A stretch of DNA of 64,000 bases from Bacillus sp. SJS (GTDB lineage Bacteria > Bacillota > Bacilli > Bacillales > Bacillaceae). Location: NCBI RefSeq assembly GCF_000732485.2, contig NZ_JAQV02000031.1:372001-436000 (forward strand), given 5' to 3'. Under the pieces are notes generated by a model. The model was not told the DNA's origin, did not search any database, and worked only from the letters and a program-made list of their open reading frames with translations. The position numbers and the translations under genes were made by a program. Positions 34,181 to 44,706 of the stretch are shown here, one piece after another (position 1 is the stretch's first letter; each line of letters opens with the position of its first letter).

Positions 34181-36045
34181 TATGCCTTCACCCCTTTATC
34201 ATCATCTTCAAGATCCTCTTTATGAATATGGAACCCGTGGTCATCCTTAACAGAACGCAGGAACATTGATGCAAGCGTTATCGAGAAGCCAATAAACAGG
34301 ACAATAATTGCCCATGGCTCTTCCGTGCGGTACATGAGACCGAATGCTGCAACAAAAAGCCCGAATGCCATAATCAGCGGAACAATTGATGAGTTTGGCA
34401 TATGGATATCTGACACAGGTTCAGCAGGTGTCATTCCTTTTTTCCCTGCCATTTTTTCAACCCACAAAGCGTCAAGACCGCGAACAAGCGGTGTTTGCTT
34501 GAAATTGTACTCAGGAGTCGGCGCTTCAACCGCCCATTCGAGTGTACGGCCATCTACCCAAGGATCTTTACCTGCCGCTTTTCCATTTATCGCCGTTATA
34601 ACGATATTGTAGAGCATGACGATAACAGCTGCTGCCATGAATATAGCGCCCAGGGAGCTGACAAGGTTTCCTGTCTCCCAGCCTTGATTCGGCAGGAAGG
34701 TAAACACCCTTCTTGGCATTCCATAAAGACCTAGAAAATGCTGAATAAAAAACGTTAAGTGGAAGCCGAAAACAAATAGAACAAACGTAATTTTTCCGAG
34801 CGTTTCATTAAGAATTTTATTAAACATTAGCGGCCACCAGTAATGAACACCGGCAAAGAGAGCAAACACAACTCCGCCAACAATTACGTAATGAAAATGG
34901 GCCACTACAAAGTAACTGTCATGGTACTGGTAATCAGCTGCTGCACTTGCAAGCATAACCCCTGTTACTCCTCCAAGAACAAAGGAAGGAATGAAAGCTA
35001 CTGACCAGAGCATTGCAGTTGTGTAGCGAATGATTCCGCCCCACATCGTGAAAAGCCAGTTGAATATCTTAATGCCGGTCGGAACGGCAATGGCCATCGT
35101 AGCTACAGCAAAAATCGCGTTGGCAATTGGCCCTAAACCCGTTGTAAACATATGATGGGCCCAAACCATAAATCCTAAAAATCCGATTAATACGGTCGCA
35201 AAAACCATAGAAGAATATCCAAACAATCTTTTCTTGGAGAAAACCGGAATGATATCAGAAAACATACCGAACGCAGGAAGAATTAATATGTATACTTCCG
35301 GGTGCCCGAAGATCCAGAACAAATGCTCCCAGATGACTGTATTTCCTCCTTTTTCTGCGGCAAAGAAGCTTGTGTCAAACAGACGGTCCATCATCATCAG
35401 AGCAAGCCCGACAGTAAGTGCTGGAAAGGCAAATAATATAAGTGCAGATGCAACAAAAGTAGTCCAGGTAAAAAGCGGCATTCTCATAAATGTCATTCCC
35501 GGGGCTCTCATGTTGATAATTGTTACAAGAAAGTTAATTCCGGCTGTTAATGTACCAATCCCGGATATTTGCAGCCCAAGTACATAAAAATCAATGCCAT
35601 GCCCTGGAGAATAGAGAGATAAAGACGCGTAAGATGTCCATCCCGCATCAGGAGCTCCTCCTAAAAACCAGCTTAGATTCAAAAAAAGGCCGCCAAATAA
35701 GAAAAGCCAGAATCCCAGTGCATTTAAAAACGGGAATGCAACGTCGCGTGCTCCGATTTGCAGCGGCACGACCGCATTCATAAAAGCGAAAAGCAAAGGC
35801 ATTGAAGCAAGAAAGATCATTGTCGTCCCATGCATCGTAATAATTTCATTGTATAATCCCGCCTGCAGAAAATCATTGCCGGGAACAGCCAGCTGAATAC
35901 GAATCAGCAGCGCTTCAAGTCCCCCTATTAAAAAGAATAATCCACCTGCTGCAAGATACAATATTGCAATTTTTTTATGGTCAACAGTCGTTAAATAATC
36001 CCAAACTGTTGCACCGAACCCCTTCTTTTGAGCGATTGTACTCAA
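34180..36045 (-). CDS. ctaD: Cytochrome c oxidase subunit I (caa3 type)
   Basis: The 621-residue catalytic subunit of the proton-pumping aa3 oxidase. It binds heme a and the heme a3-CuB centre: EIITMHGTTMIFLASMP carries a heme a ligand, WIFGHPEVYILILPAFG carries a CuB histidine and the crosslinked tyrosine, AHHMFTTG the other CuB histidines, and SYFVVAHFHYVIVGG the heme ligands. The extra C-terminal membrane segments are typical of the Bacillus enzyme. It starts with TTG behind GGGAGGG. Confidence 0.96.
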   Translation of the reverse strand: MSTIAQKKGFGATVWDYLTTVDHKKIAILYLAAGGLFFLIGGLEALLIRIQLAVPGNDFLQAGLYNEIITMHGTTMIFLASMPLLFAFMNAVVPLQIGARDVAFPFLNALGFWLFLFGGLFLNLSWFLGGAPDAGWTSYASLSLYSPGHGIDFYVLGLQISGIGTLTAGINFLVTIINMRAPGMTFMRMPLFTWTTFVASALILFAFPALTVGLALMMMDRLFDTSFFAAEKGGNTVIWEHLFWIFGHPEVYILILPAFGMFSDIIPVFSKKRLFGYSSMVFATVLIGFLGFMVWAHHMFTTGLGPIANAIFAVATMAIAVPTGIKIFNWLFTMWGGIIRYTTAMLWSVAFIPSFVLGGVTGVMLASAAADYQYHDSYFVVAHFHYVIVGGVVFALFAGVHYWWPLMFNKILNETLGKITFVLFVFGFHLTFFIQHFLGLYGMPRRVFTFLPNQGWETGNLVSSLGAIFMAAAVIVMLYNIVITAINGKAAGKDPWVDGRTLEWAVEAPTPEYNFKQTPLVRGLDALWVEKMAGKKGMTPAEPVSDIHMPNSSIVPLIMAFGLFVAAFGLMYRTEEPWAIIVLFIGFSITLASMFLRSVKDDHGFHIHKEDLEDDDKGVKA

Positions 36046-36070
36046 GTCAAACCCTCCCCTTTATTGCAGA

Positions 36071-37144
36071 TTATTCAACCTTTAAACCCTTCATATATGC
36101 TGTAAGCGCTTCAATTTCTTGTCCGGATAATTTAGGGTATTTACCGGTCATCTTGTTGCCGGGCTTGTATTTTTCAGGATTTTCAAGCCATTTTTTTATG
36201 TTTTCATCCGTATGAGGCAAGATACCGGCCACTTTAGTTCGTTCACCAAAGTTGCCAAGATTAGGAGCTGTTCGCACTTCTTCTGGTCTCTCATCAGCAG
36301 GTGCTACAGCATGGCAGCCGATGCAGCTCTTTTCCTCAAAAAGCTGTTCCCCTTGTTTAGCAAGAGCAGTCGCAGCCTGAGGCTTGGCAGCTTTCATTTT
36401 ATTTGTCCATTGATTAAATTCTTCCCGCGGTACCGCTTTCACTTTGAAGTCCATTAATGCGTGTGAAGGTCCGCAAAGCTCGGCACACTTGCCATACAAA
36501 TACTCTCCAGCCTTATTGACTTTATCTGAATCAAATGTAAGCCAGAATTTGTTGACATTTTCCGTGTTCGTATCAATTTTCCCACCTGCAGAAGGAATCC
36601 AGAAAGAATGTTTTACATCGGATGCTTTTACACTGAAGTAAACCTTTTCATCTGTCGGTACGACTAAATCCTGACTCGTAATGATTTTGTAGTCAGGGTA
36701 TTCAAATTCCCACCAGTATAGATTGGCGCGTACATTTACGACTAATGCATCCTCCGGCTTGCGGTTTTTCTCTTCCATTGGCTTTACATTCGCCAATTCA
36801 AAAGTTGCAGCAACAACCGGTACAGCTAATACAAGCAGAAGCAAAATCGGAATAACAGTCCATATAATTTCTAATCGCTGATTTCCCTCTACTTGTTCAG
36901 GTATTTTCTTTTCGTCCCCTTTTCGATGTCTGAAACGCACGATGACATAAAAGAATATAACAGTAACGACTGCAACGACCACTACCATAATAATAGTGCT
37001 TAAACTCATAATCCAAAATTGGTTCTCCGCTACCTCTCCAGCTGGCCGCAATGTTGAAAGGAACGGTTCTCCGCATCCGGTCATGACAAACGCTGCTAAG
37101 ATGAACAAAGTCATCAGACGCCATGTTGTCCGCCATTTTTTCAT
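36071..37144 (-). CDS. ctaC: Cytochrome c oxidase subunit II with fused cytochrome c
   Basis: A 357-residue lipoprotein subunit. A signal segment ends in FVMTGC, a lipobox-like site at about residue 25. Two membrane helices follow, then the CuA domain with KCAELCGPSHALMDF (two cysteines, histidine and methionine ligands), then a C-terminal cytochrome c domain with CIGCH and an axial methionine in KMTGKYP. This fusion marks a caa3-type enzyme. Start: ATG at 37144, though a TTG two codons upstream is nearer to GAGGGG. First gene of ctaCDEFG. Confidence 0.94.
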   Translation of the reverse strand: MKKWRTTWRLMTLFILAAFVMTGCGEPFLSTLRPAGEVAENQFWIMSLSTIIMVVVVAVVTVIFFYVIVRFRHRKGDEKKIPEQVEGNQRLEIIWTVIPILLLLVLAVPVVAATFELANVKPMEEKNRKPEDALVVNVRANLYWWEFEYPDYKIITSQDLVVPTDEKVYFSVKASDVKHSFWIPSAGGKIDTNTENVNKFWLTFDSDKVNKAGEYLYGKCAELCGPSHALMDFKVKAVPREEFNQWTNKMKAAKPQAATALAKQGEQLFEEKSCIGCHAVAPADERPEEVRTAPNLGNFGERTKVAGILPHTDENIKKWLENPEKYKPGNKMTGKYPKLSGQEIEALTAYMKGLKVE

Positions 37145-37272
37145 AGCCAAATCAAACCCCTCTTCCAGTAATTTGGTTGTGTGACGTTTTAAACCTTTTG
37201 AATATTGCAAAAAATTTATTTATGGAAAATCCTTTTAAATAAAAGAATTTTTTACAGGGATAGGTATGAATA

Positions 37273-37305
37273 ATGCGTGGCGGATACATACCGCCACGCC
37301 TATTC
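37273..37305. terminator. Hairpin after ctaB
   Basis: GCGTGGCGG-ATACATA-CCGCCACGC is a 9-bp GC-rich stem just after the ctaB stop. The T run is poor, so termination may be partial and ctaB may be cotranscribed with ctaC. Confidence 0.55.
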
Positions 37306-37310
37306 ATTTA

Positions 37311-38240
37311 TTAAACGATCGTGAAGAGGATCATAGATACGAAGAGGATCGTTAAATAGTTGAGTGAGTAAATAAACATCCATTTAGCCCAAACGAGGTC
37401 ATCTTTTATTTTGAAGCCTGATAGTGCTAAAGCAATCCAGCCTACATTCAGCACGGTAGCCAAAATCAGAAATCCAATGCCAAGATCATAAAGATAGAAT
37501 GGCAGCGGGAGAAGACAAGCTACCCAGACCATCATCTGTATTTTCGTCATAGCAAATCCGCGTACTACTGGAAGCATTGGTATATTAGCTGCCCGGTATT
37601 CTTCCACTCTTTTCATAGCAAGAGCCAGAAAATGCGGCGGCTGCCAGATAAACATAATCATGAACAGGACCATAGCCTGAACTGTAATATGCGGATCAAC
37701 TGCCGTCCATCCAATCAGCGGCGGAACCGCGCCTGGTATGCTTCCAATTACAGTGTTGATTGTGTAGCGTCTTTTCGACCACATTGTATAGAGAAATACA
37801 TACGAGAATACTCCAATTGCTCCGATAAATGCTGCCATCATCGTTGTCATGAGCAGGGCAGCCATTCCAAGTACAATTAGAAAAATCCCAATCCAAAGCG
37901 CTTGGTTTGGTTCATATTTACCGGTAACAGTCGGACGGTTTTTCGTCCTTTCCATGATCGGATCAATATCCCTGTCATAATAGTTATTTACTGCACATGA
38001 ACCTGCCATGACAAGCGCAGATCCTACGAGCGCAAACACCACAGTATCAAGCGAAGCCAAAAAGCTTTGTCCGCTGAAATAAAAAGCGAGCCATAGCCCG
38101 GCAAAGGCTGTGATCATATTGGAATTAACAATTCCTATTTTTATGAGAGCCAGGAAGTCCTTCCAGGCGGAAGCCTTAGTGATCTCATGAGGACCTTGTT
38201 CGCTCATCGCTGTCTCGCCAGCTGTCCTCGAATTCGGCAT
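37311..38240 (-). CDS. ctaB: Protoheme IX farnesyltransferase (heme O synthase)
   Basis: CtaB adds a farnesyl group to protoheme, giving heme O for the aa3 oxidase. The 309-residue polytopic UbiA-family protein contains the prenyl diphosphate-binding [19 protein letters not shown] motif (about residues 88-106) and the second conserved loop [28 protein letters not shown] precedes the ATG. It is divergent from ctaA, which performs the next step. Confidence 0.95.
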   Translation of the reverse strand: MPNSRTAGETAMSEQGPHEITKASAWKDFLALIKIGIVNSNMITAFAGLWLAFYFSGQSFLASLDTVVFALVGSALVMAGSCAVNNYYDRDIDPIMERTKNRPTVTGKYEPNQALWIGIFLIVLGMAALLMTTMMAAFIGAIGVFSYVFLYTMWSKRRYTINTVIGSIPGAVPPLIGWTAVDPHITVQAMVLFMIMFIWQPPHFLALAMKRVEEYRAANIPMLPVVRGFAMTKIQMMVWVACLLPLPFYLYDLGIGFLILATVLNVGWIALALSGFKIKDDLVWAKWMFIYSLNYLTILFVSMILFTIV

Positions 38241-38732
38241 AATACATCCTCCTTTGCTTATGGTGCCTTTGTGAAAAGCACCTCAAACCTGTTTCAACAC
38301 AAACAATACAAGCCTGAATCTACTCATAATGATACAGGAAGTGTAACTGGAACAAAATGCTCTAAATGATTTAAACAAGAATTCGACAAATATTTATGGC
38401 TAATTTGTGAACATTTTGTGTCATTACCGTGAAAATTTGTGTGAATTTGAACAGGATCCAAGCCATTTTATTTTACCATAAAATGCGGAGGAATAAAGTT
38501 GGGCATTTCTTTTCGAAAAAAACCTTCTTTATTATTTCTAGCAAACTCTTTTCCATTTATCAACCTTTTTTCAAGTAATAGGTAAAATGACCGCTGTTTT
38601 TAAGCGTTTTGTGAACAATGTTCCGCTCTGGTTGTATTTTCCGCCTCTTTTTCTTACAATCAAAAGCGTATTATGTCAAAATACTATTAGGTCCATAATT
38701 GAATTGACTAGAAGAATAAGAAGGTGAATCAT
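38241..38732. promoter_or_regulatory. ctaB-ctaA divergent control region with ResD-like boxes
   Basis: This 492-bp gap has no gene. TTTGTGAAC occurs at 38404-38412 and again identically at 38608-38616; TTTTGTGTCA lies at 38414 and TTTGTGTGAAT at 38436. The B. subtilis ResD response regulator recognises TTTGTGAAT-like sites and activates ctaA and ctaB, so these are likely ResD boxes. The rest is AT-rich. I could not fix the -35 and -10 boxes. Confidence 0.55.
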
Positions 38733-39656
38733 TTGAAGCGTGTTATCGCGTTGAAATGGCTGGCTGTCGTCACGACACTAGTTATGCTAGTTGTGCTGCT
38801 TGGCGGTGCATTAGTTACAAAAACCGGTTCAGGAATGGGCTGCGGGCGGTCCTGGCCCCTATGCCATGGGAAATTCGTTCTTCTTCCCAGTGACATCACT
38901 CCTCAGCTGTTAATAGAGTTAAGTCACAGAGCAGCAAGTGCAACTGCGGGTATTCTTGTTTTGGCCCTTGCCATTGCTTCCTGGAGGCTCATTGGACATA
39001 TAAGGGAGACAAAGTTTTTAGCTGTCCTGTCTGTCGTTTTTCTTTTGCTTCAGGCACTGCTTGGTGCAGGAGCGGTCGTATGGGGGCAATCCAGTGCAAT
39101 GAAAGCCATTCACTTCGGGGTGTCGCTTATTTCTTTTGCATCCGTTTTGATTCTCGCACTCCTCATTTTTGAGGTTGACAGAAAGTTTGACGCCAATCGT
39201 CTAATCATCGACAGGAAAATGAAATTTCATATGATTGGCGTACTTATTTACAGTTATATTGTCGTCTATACAGGGGCCTATGTCCGCCATAGGGGGGCAA
39301 GCCTTTCCTGTTCCAGCTGGCCTCTATGCAATGATGGTTCCGCTATGCCTATGCGATTCCAGGAATGGGTGCAGATGGGCCATAGGTTTGCTGCGGGACT
39401 GATATTTGTTTGGATTGCCTATGCAGCCTGGCAGGCAATCAAGCATTACAAGCATCAAAAGGTTGTATACTGGGGATGGATTATTTGCTTCATTCTCGTA
39501 TCCCTCCAGGCCACTTCAGGTGCTCTTATCGTCCTGACTCAGCTAAATCTTGCCATTGCTTTGGCACATGCTGTTTTCATATCATGTTTGTTCGGGGTAT
39601 TAAGCTACTTCCTCCTGCTTGTATCAAGAAGCAATGCAAACATAAAAAAACAATAA
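38733..39656 (+). CDS. ctaA: Heme A synthase CtaA
   Basis: CtaA oxidises the C8 methyl of heme O to the formyl of heme A. The 307-residue eight-helix protein has the two cysteine pairs of the Bacillus enzyme (GCGRSWPLC near residue 38 and CSSWPLC near 192), the heme-ligand histidines in [33 protein letters not shown] and ALAHAVF. I chose the TTG at 38733, six bases after GAAGGTG; the GTG at 38724 overlaps that site. Confidence 0.93.
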   Translation: MKRVIALKWLAVVTTLVMLVVLLGGALVTKTGSGMGCGRSWPLCHGKFVLLPSDITPQLLIELSHRAASATAGILVLALAIASWRLIGHIRETKFLAVLSVVFLLLQALLGAGAVVWGQSSAMKAIHFGVSLISFASVLILALLIFEVDRKFDANRLIIDRKMKFHMIGVLIYSYIVVYTGAYVRHRGASLSCSSWPLCNDGSAMPMRFQEWVQMGHRFAAGLIFVWIAYAAWQAIKHYKHQKVVYWGWIICFILVSLQATSGALIVLTQLNLAIALAHAVFISCLFGVLSYFLLLVSRSNANIKKQ

Positions 39657-39659
39657 GCA

Positions 39660-39692
39660 AAGGGATGCCCCGAAAAGGCATCCCTCTTATTT
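39660..39692. terminator. Convergent terminator of ctaA and the photolyase gene
   Basis: AGGGATGCC-CCGAAAA-GGCATCCCT with T runs following on the plus strand. Confidence 0.75.
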
Positions 39693-41114
39693 TTCATTTT
39701 TAAATAGATTAATTACTTTTTTCCTCTGCTCCTGATGATCAACGGCCGGAGCAGGGTAATCTTTTCCTATCATGCAGGAACTCTTACTTTGTTCTTCCTC
39801 AGACATTTTCCATGGCTCATGTATATATGATGACGGAACCTCTCTGAGTTCACTCACATATTTGCGTATGTATTCCCCATCACGATCAAACCTCTTAGAC
39901 TGGGTAACAGGGTTGAATACTCTGAAATATGGAACAGCATCCGTTCCAACAGAAGCCGCCCATTGCCAGCCGCCAATGTTCGATCCGGGATCATAATCCA
40001 CGAGCTTGGCAGCAAAGTATTCTTCTCCAAGACGCCAGTCAATCATTAAATCCTTCGTCAAAAAGGACGCAGTAATCATCCGCAGCCGATTATGCATCCA
40101 GCCCTCCTGATTGAGCTGTCTCATCCCTGCATCCACAATCGGGTACCCTGTATTGCCCTCTTTCCAGGCTTGCAGCATCCGGTCATCCTGATTCCATTGA
40201 ATAGATCTGTATGCTTCCAGAAACTCCTGATTCTTCGTTTCGGGATGGCGAGCGTAAATCATTTGGTAAAAGTCCCTGAATGCCAGCTCTCTAATATATG
40301 CTTCTTTACTGTCCTCCTCCCCATCTGCTTGAGCGATGGCCGTGAAAACCGTTCTTGGTGAAATTGTACCTGTCTTTAAATACCTGGACATAAGGCTTGT
40401 GCCCTTTACAAATGGAATATTCCGACCATCAGGGTAATTCGCAAGCGCCTGCTCGATAAAATGTTTCAGCTGGGATCGGGCAGCTTTTTCTCCAATCTTC
40501 CAATCCATGCTTTCTGAACCGCCTGAAAGCTTTTCAATTTCTGATGCTGCCCTTTTTGAAATCTGTTTGGTTTTACGGACGTATTTACCAAGTTCATCGA
40601 AGGAGAGCTTTTTCACACCGGGCTTGTCCTTTTGCTTCCAAGCCTTGTAATAGGGCGCAAACACTTTATAAATGGAGCCATCCTTTTTCAATACTTCGTT
40701 TGGACCATGTATGTATGCATCCTGAAATGAATGAACACTAATCTCTCTATCTTTAAACCAATCTCTCATCTTCTGATCTCTTTCTTTCCCATATCCCGCT
40801 TCATCCAGATTAAAGAATACGGCCTCAGCATCAGCATGCTCTTTCAGCACCTGCTGAAACGCCTCATCTGTGTCCCCCTCTACAATCAGCAGCTCCGTTC
40901 CTAGCTTGCGGCATCTTTCACCAAAATCCTTGACTGTAGCCATAAAATACTGGAGCCTGAGGCTATTTTCCGATTCCTGAAAAAACCGGCGGTTCAGCTG
41001 GAACACAAATACAAGCTCACTTTTATTTTTCTTGCAATAAGTCAGCGCTTCTGAAAGCGCAAGGTGATCCTGCAAGCGAAAGTCTCTCCGGAACCATACA
41101 AGCACACTTCCCAT
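39687..41114 (-). CDS. phrB: Deoxyribodipyrimidine photolyase
   Basis: This DNA repair enzyme splits cyclobutane pyrimidine dimers with blue light. The 475-residue protein has an N-terminal antenna-binding alpha/beta domain starting VLVWFRRDFRLQDHLAL and a C-terminal FAD domain with TSLMSRYLKTGTISPR, TGYPIVDAGMRQLNQEGWMHNRLRM, and NIGGWQWAASVGTDA, which include the flavin-stabilising and electron-transfer tryptophan positions of class I CPD photolyases. GAGGAGG precedes the ATG. It lies between ctaA and pycA, a place not occupied by it in my memory of B. subtilis. Confidence 0.93.
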   Translation of the reverse strand: MGSVLVWFRRDFRLQDHLALSEALTYCKKNKSELVFVFQLNRRFFQESENSLRLQYFMATVKDFGERCRKLGTELLIVEGDTDEAFQQVLKEHADAEAVFFNLDEAGYGKERDQKMRDWFKDREISVHSFQDAYIHGPNEVLKKDGSIYKVFAPYYKAWKQKDKPGVKKLSFDELGKYVRKTKQISKRAASEIEKLSGGSESMDWKIGEKAARSQLKHFIEQALANYPDGRNIPFVKGTSLMSRYLKTGTISPRTVFTAIAQADGEEDSKEAYIRELAFRDFYQMIYARHPETKNQEFLEAYRSIQWNQDDRMLQAWKEGNTGYPIVDAGMRQLNQEGWMHNRLRMITASFLTKDLMIDWRLGEEYFAAKLVDYDPGSNIGGWQWAASVGTDAVPYFRVFNPVTQSKRFDRDGEYIRKYVSELREVPSSYIHEPWKMSEEEQSKSSCMIGKDYPAPAVDHQEQRKKVINLFKNEK

Positions 41115-41210
41115 CCTTAAAGCCTCCTCTCCCTCTATCCATTCCCTTTTGGAGACGATTGTAACGGAGCAATAGGGATTGCGTACAGAACGGATGTGCT
41201 GACATAGAAA

Positions 41211-41237
41211 AAGCAGCCAAATTGGCTGCTTTTCAAA
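41211..41237 (-). terminator. Intrinsic terminator of pycA
   Basis: On the minus strand AAAAGCAGCCA-ATT-TGGCTGCTTTTT follows the pycA stop directly. Confidence 0.8.
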
Positions 41238-44200
41238 TTAATTGGATAGCTCTATTAATAAATCACCTGTTTGAATCGCTTCACCGTTGCTTACGTGGAT
41301 CCCCTTTACAACACCGGTATAAGGCGCCTGTACAGTCGTTTCCATCTTCATCGCTTCCGTGATCATTAAATGGTCGCCTTTATTGACTTTTTCTCCGTTT
41401 TCAACAAGAACTTTAATAACTGTCCCCGGCATTGAAGCACCGATATGCTCCGGATTGGCATGGTCTGCTTTTGCCTTTGCGGCAACCGCAGATTTAATGC
41501 TCTCATCCTTAATTACGACTTCACGCGGCTGGCCATTCAGTTCGAAATAAACCACTCTTGTCCCATCTGCATGAGGCTCACCGATGGAGACAAGCTTAAC
41601 GATCAAGGTCTTCCCTTGTTCAATTACCACTTCAACCTCTTCACCAAGCCTCATTCCATAAAGGAAGGTCGGTGTGTCCAAAACAGATACATCCCCGAAT
41701 TGTTCGAACGTTTTTGCATAATCCAGGAACACTTTCGGATAAAGGGCATGGGCAATTGCTTCAAAGCTTGTTACAGGCCTATTCAATATCTGGAACAGCT
41801 CTTCCTTGCTCTTATCAAAGTCCACCGGTTTGAGAAGCTCCCCTGGACGCACTGTAATCGGCTCTTTGCCTTTCAGTATAATACGCTGCAATTCTTTCGG
41901 GAATCCGCCGTGAGGCTGTCCAAGATATCCTTCAAACAATTCAACGACAGAATCAGGGAAGTCAAGGGTATCTCCGCGCTCATAAATATCATCCTCTGTT
42001 AAATTGTTTTGGACCATAAATAGAGCAAGATCTCCAACTACCTTGGAGGATGGGGTAACTTTTACAATATCTCCGAAAAGTGCATTTACACGCTGATACA
42101 TTTCTTTCACTTCGCCCCAGCGGTCTCCTAGGCCGACTGCCTTTGCCTGCTGCTGAAGATTGCTGTACTGTCCGCCCGGCATTTCATGCTGGTACACCTC
42201 TGTGTGCGGGGCAATCATGCCGCTTTCGAAGTCCTGATAATACTTGCGGGCACCTTCCCAGTAGTGGGACAGCTGCTCTAAAACTTCTACATTTAATTTA
42301 GGCTGGCGCTCCATGCCCGACAGCGCGTAATAAAATGTGCTGGCGCTTGGCTGAGAAGTTAATCCAGCCATTGAACTGACAGCTACATCCACAATGTCAA
42401 CGCCTGCCTCTGCAGCCTTAGCATACATGAATGTACCGTTTCCGCTCGTGTCATGTGTATGCAAATGGATAGGAATATCTACAGTTTCCTTCAAAGCAGA
42501 GATCAAGTCATAGGCAGCCTGAGGCTTTAAAAGACCTGCCATATCTTTAATTGCAAGAATATGCGCTCCAGATTCTTCAAGCTCCTTCGCCAAATGCTTA
42601 TAATAAGTCAAATCATACTTTCGGCGGGATGGATCCAGAATGTCACCTGTATAGCAAATTGCGGCTTCTGCAAGCTTTCCGCTGTCACGAACTGCATCAA
42701 TGGCAAGCGTCATCCCTTTTACCCAGTTCAAACTGTCAAATATTCTGAATACATCGATTCCTGCATTTGATGATTTTTCAACAAATTCTTTGATAACGTT
42801 ATCCGGATAGTTTTTGTAGCCAACTGCATTTGAAGCACGCAGCAGCATTTGCAGCAGGACATTCGGAACCTGCTTCCTAACTGTCAGCAAACGGTCCCAA
42901 GGATCTTCTTTCAGAAAGCGGTAGGCAACATCAAAAGTCGCTCCTCCCCACATTTCAAGAGAAAACAGCTCAGGAGCAAGCTTTGCAGTCGGCTCTGCAA
43001 TTTTCTTAATATCAATTGTTCTTAGACGGGTTGCCAGCAGGGACTGATGTGCATCACGGAATGTCGTATCAGTAAGAAGAACTTGCGGCTGTTCCTTAAT
43101 CCAGTTGACAAGGCCGTCTGCCCCGCGCTCTTCCAGAATATTTTTCGTTCCGGAAGGAAATTGCTCCAGACGGGAAATGTTAGGAATCGGAGGAGTTTCA
43201 AAAACCGGTTTCTTTTTCTTCCCGATACCTGGAAAGCCGTTAACTGTTACATTTCCAATATAGCTCAGCATCTTGGTTCCACGGTCTTTTCTTTTTGGGA
43301 AAATAAACAATTCTGGAGAGCTGTCAATAAACGTCGTATTGTATTCTCCGCTTAGAAACTGTTCATGCTTCACTACATTTTCCAGAAACGGAATGTTCGT
43401 TTTAATTCCGCGAATCCTGAATTCCTTCAAATTACGGACCATTTTTGAAGCAGCCTGTTCAAACGTTAATGCCCAAGTAGAAACCTTTACCAAAAGGGAA
43501 TCATAGTATGGCGTAATGACCGCTCCCTGAAATCCATTTCCCGCATCAAGCCGGACGCCGAAACCTCCGCCTGAACGGTATACCATAATTTTTCCTGTAT
43601 CCGGCATAAAGTTGTTTAATGGATCCTCTGTAGTTACACGGGATTGAATAGCGTAGCCGTTTGTATGTATATCCTCTTGTGATGGAATGCCAATCTCGCT
43701 GCTATTCAGAGCCAGGCCCTCAGCAACCATAAGCTGGGTTTGGACGATATCGATCCCAGTAATCATCTCTGTGATGGTATGTTCAACCTGGACTCGGGGA
43801 TTAACCTCGATAAAATAAAATTCGCCGCCTGAAACAAGAAATTCAACAGTGCCAGCGTTCACGTATTCTACTTTTTTCATAAGTTTGACTGCTGCCTCAC
43901 AAATGGACAGCCTGAAATCTTCGCTTAAGGAAACACTAGGTGCAACTTCAACAACTTTTTGATGACGTCTTTGGATAGAGCAGTCGCGCTCATATAAATG
44001 GACGATATTCCCATTCCGGTCACCAATAATCTGGACTTCAATATGTTTAGGATTTTCAATAAGCTTTTCAACATAGACTTCATCATTTCCGAAAGCAGCC
44101 TTCGCTTCGGACTTAGCGCGTTCAAATGATTCCTTCACGCTTGCTTTGGAACGGACAATCCTCATCCCGCGTCCGCCACCGCCTAGAGAGGCTTTAATAA

Positions 44201-44675
44201 TGAAAGGATACCCGTGCTCTTCCCCGAATTTTACAACATCCTCTACATGGTCAACCGGCCCGTCGCTTCCAGGAATTACAGGTATGCCTGCTGCTTCAGC
44301 CTGGCTTCTTGCCTTAACTTTATCTCCAAACATATCTAAGTGCTTTGAATCAGGTCCTACAAAAATAATGCCTTCCTGCTCGCATCTTCTTGCAAAATGA
44401 ATGTTTTCAGATAGAAAACCGTATCCGGGGTGAATCGCATCTACGTCATTAGCTTTTGCAATTTCAATAATCCCATCAATGTCCAGGTAGGCATCGATTG
44501 GTTTTTTCCCTTCTCCGATGAGATAAGCTTCATCCGCCTTGTACCGATGATAGGCCCCTGCATCCTCTTTTGAATAAATGGCAACGGTTCTAATATTCAA
44601 CTCTGTACAAGCCCTGAAAACACGAATTGCAATTTCTCCCCTGTTAGCTACAAGCACTTTTTGGATTGTTTGCAT
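41238..44675 (-). CDS. pycA: Pyruvate carboxylase
   Basis: This biotin enzyme makes oxaloacetate from pyruvate, bicarbonate and ATP, feeding the TCA cycle and gluconeogenesis. The 1145-residue chain has an N-terminal biotin carboxylase (1-450; KASLGGGGRGM, YERDCSIQRRHQKVVEVAPS, EVNPRVQVEHTITEM), a carboxyltransferase (about 530-800; TDTTFRDAHQSLLATRLRT, the metal-ligand LHTHDTSGNG) and a C-terminal biotinyl domain with EAMKMET, biotin lysine at 1110. AGGAGGAG precedes the ATG. Two perfect CcpN-type boxes lie 30-60 bases upstream. It follows ftsW by less than 60 bases. Confidence 0.97.
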   Translation of the reverse strand: MQTIQKVLVANRGEIAIRVFRACTELNIRTVAIYSKEDAGAYHRYKADEAYLIGEGKKPIDAYLDIDGIIEIAKANDVDAIHPGYGFLSENIHFARRCEQEGIIFVGPDSKHLDMFGDKVKARSQAEAAGIPVIPGSDGPVDHVEDVVKFGEEHGYPFIIKASLGGGGRGMRIVRSKASVKESFERAKSEAKAAFGNDEVYVEKLIENPKHIEVQIIGDRNGNIVHLYERDCSIQRRHQKVVEVAPSVSLSEDFRLSICEAAVKLMKKVEYVNAGTVEFLVSGGEFYFIEVNPRVQVEHTITEMITGIDIVQTQLMVAEGLALNSSEIGIPSQEDIHTNGYAIQSRVTTEDPLNNFMPDTGKIMVYRSGGGFGVRLDAGNGFQGAVITPYYDSLLVKVSTWALTFEQAASKMVRNLKEFRIRGIKTNIPFLENVVKHEQFLSGEYNTTFIDSSPELFIFPKRKDRGTKMLSYIGNVTVNGFPGIGKKKKPVFETPPIPNISRLEQFPSGTKNILEERGADGLVNWIKEQPQVLLTDTTFRDAHQSLLATRLRTIDIKKIAEPTAKLAPELFSLEMWGGATFDVAYRFLKEDPWDRLLTVRKQVPNVLLQMLLRASNAVGYKNYPDNVIKEFVEKSSNAGIDVFRIFDSLNWVKGMTLAIDAVRDSGKLAEAAICYTGDILDPSRRKYDLTYYKHLAKELEESGAHILAIKDMAGLLKPQAAYDLISALKETVDIPIHLHTHDTSGNGTFMYAKAAEAGVDIVDVAVSSMAGLTSQPSASTFYYALSGMERQPKLNVEVLEQLSHYWEGARKYYQDFESGMIAPHTEVYQHEMPGGQYSNLQQQAKAVGLGDRWGEVKEMYQRVNALFGDIVKVTPSSKVVGDLALFMVQNNLTEDDIYERGDTLDFPDSVVELFEGYLGQPHGGFPKELQRIILKGKEPITVRPGELLKPVDFDKSKEELFQILNRPVTSFEAIAHALYPKVFLDYAKTFEQFGDVSVLDTPTFLYGMRLGEEVEVVIEQGKTLIVKLVSIGEPHADGTRVVYFELNGQPREVVIKDESIKSAVAAKAKADHANPEHIGASMPGTVIKVLVENGEKVNKGDHLMITEAMKMETTVQAPYTGVVKGIHVSNGEAIQTGDLLIELSN

Positions 44676-44706
44676 GAGATATTTCTCCTCCTAAGGCAAA
44701 AATATT

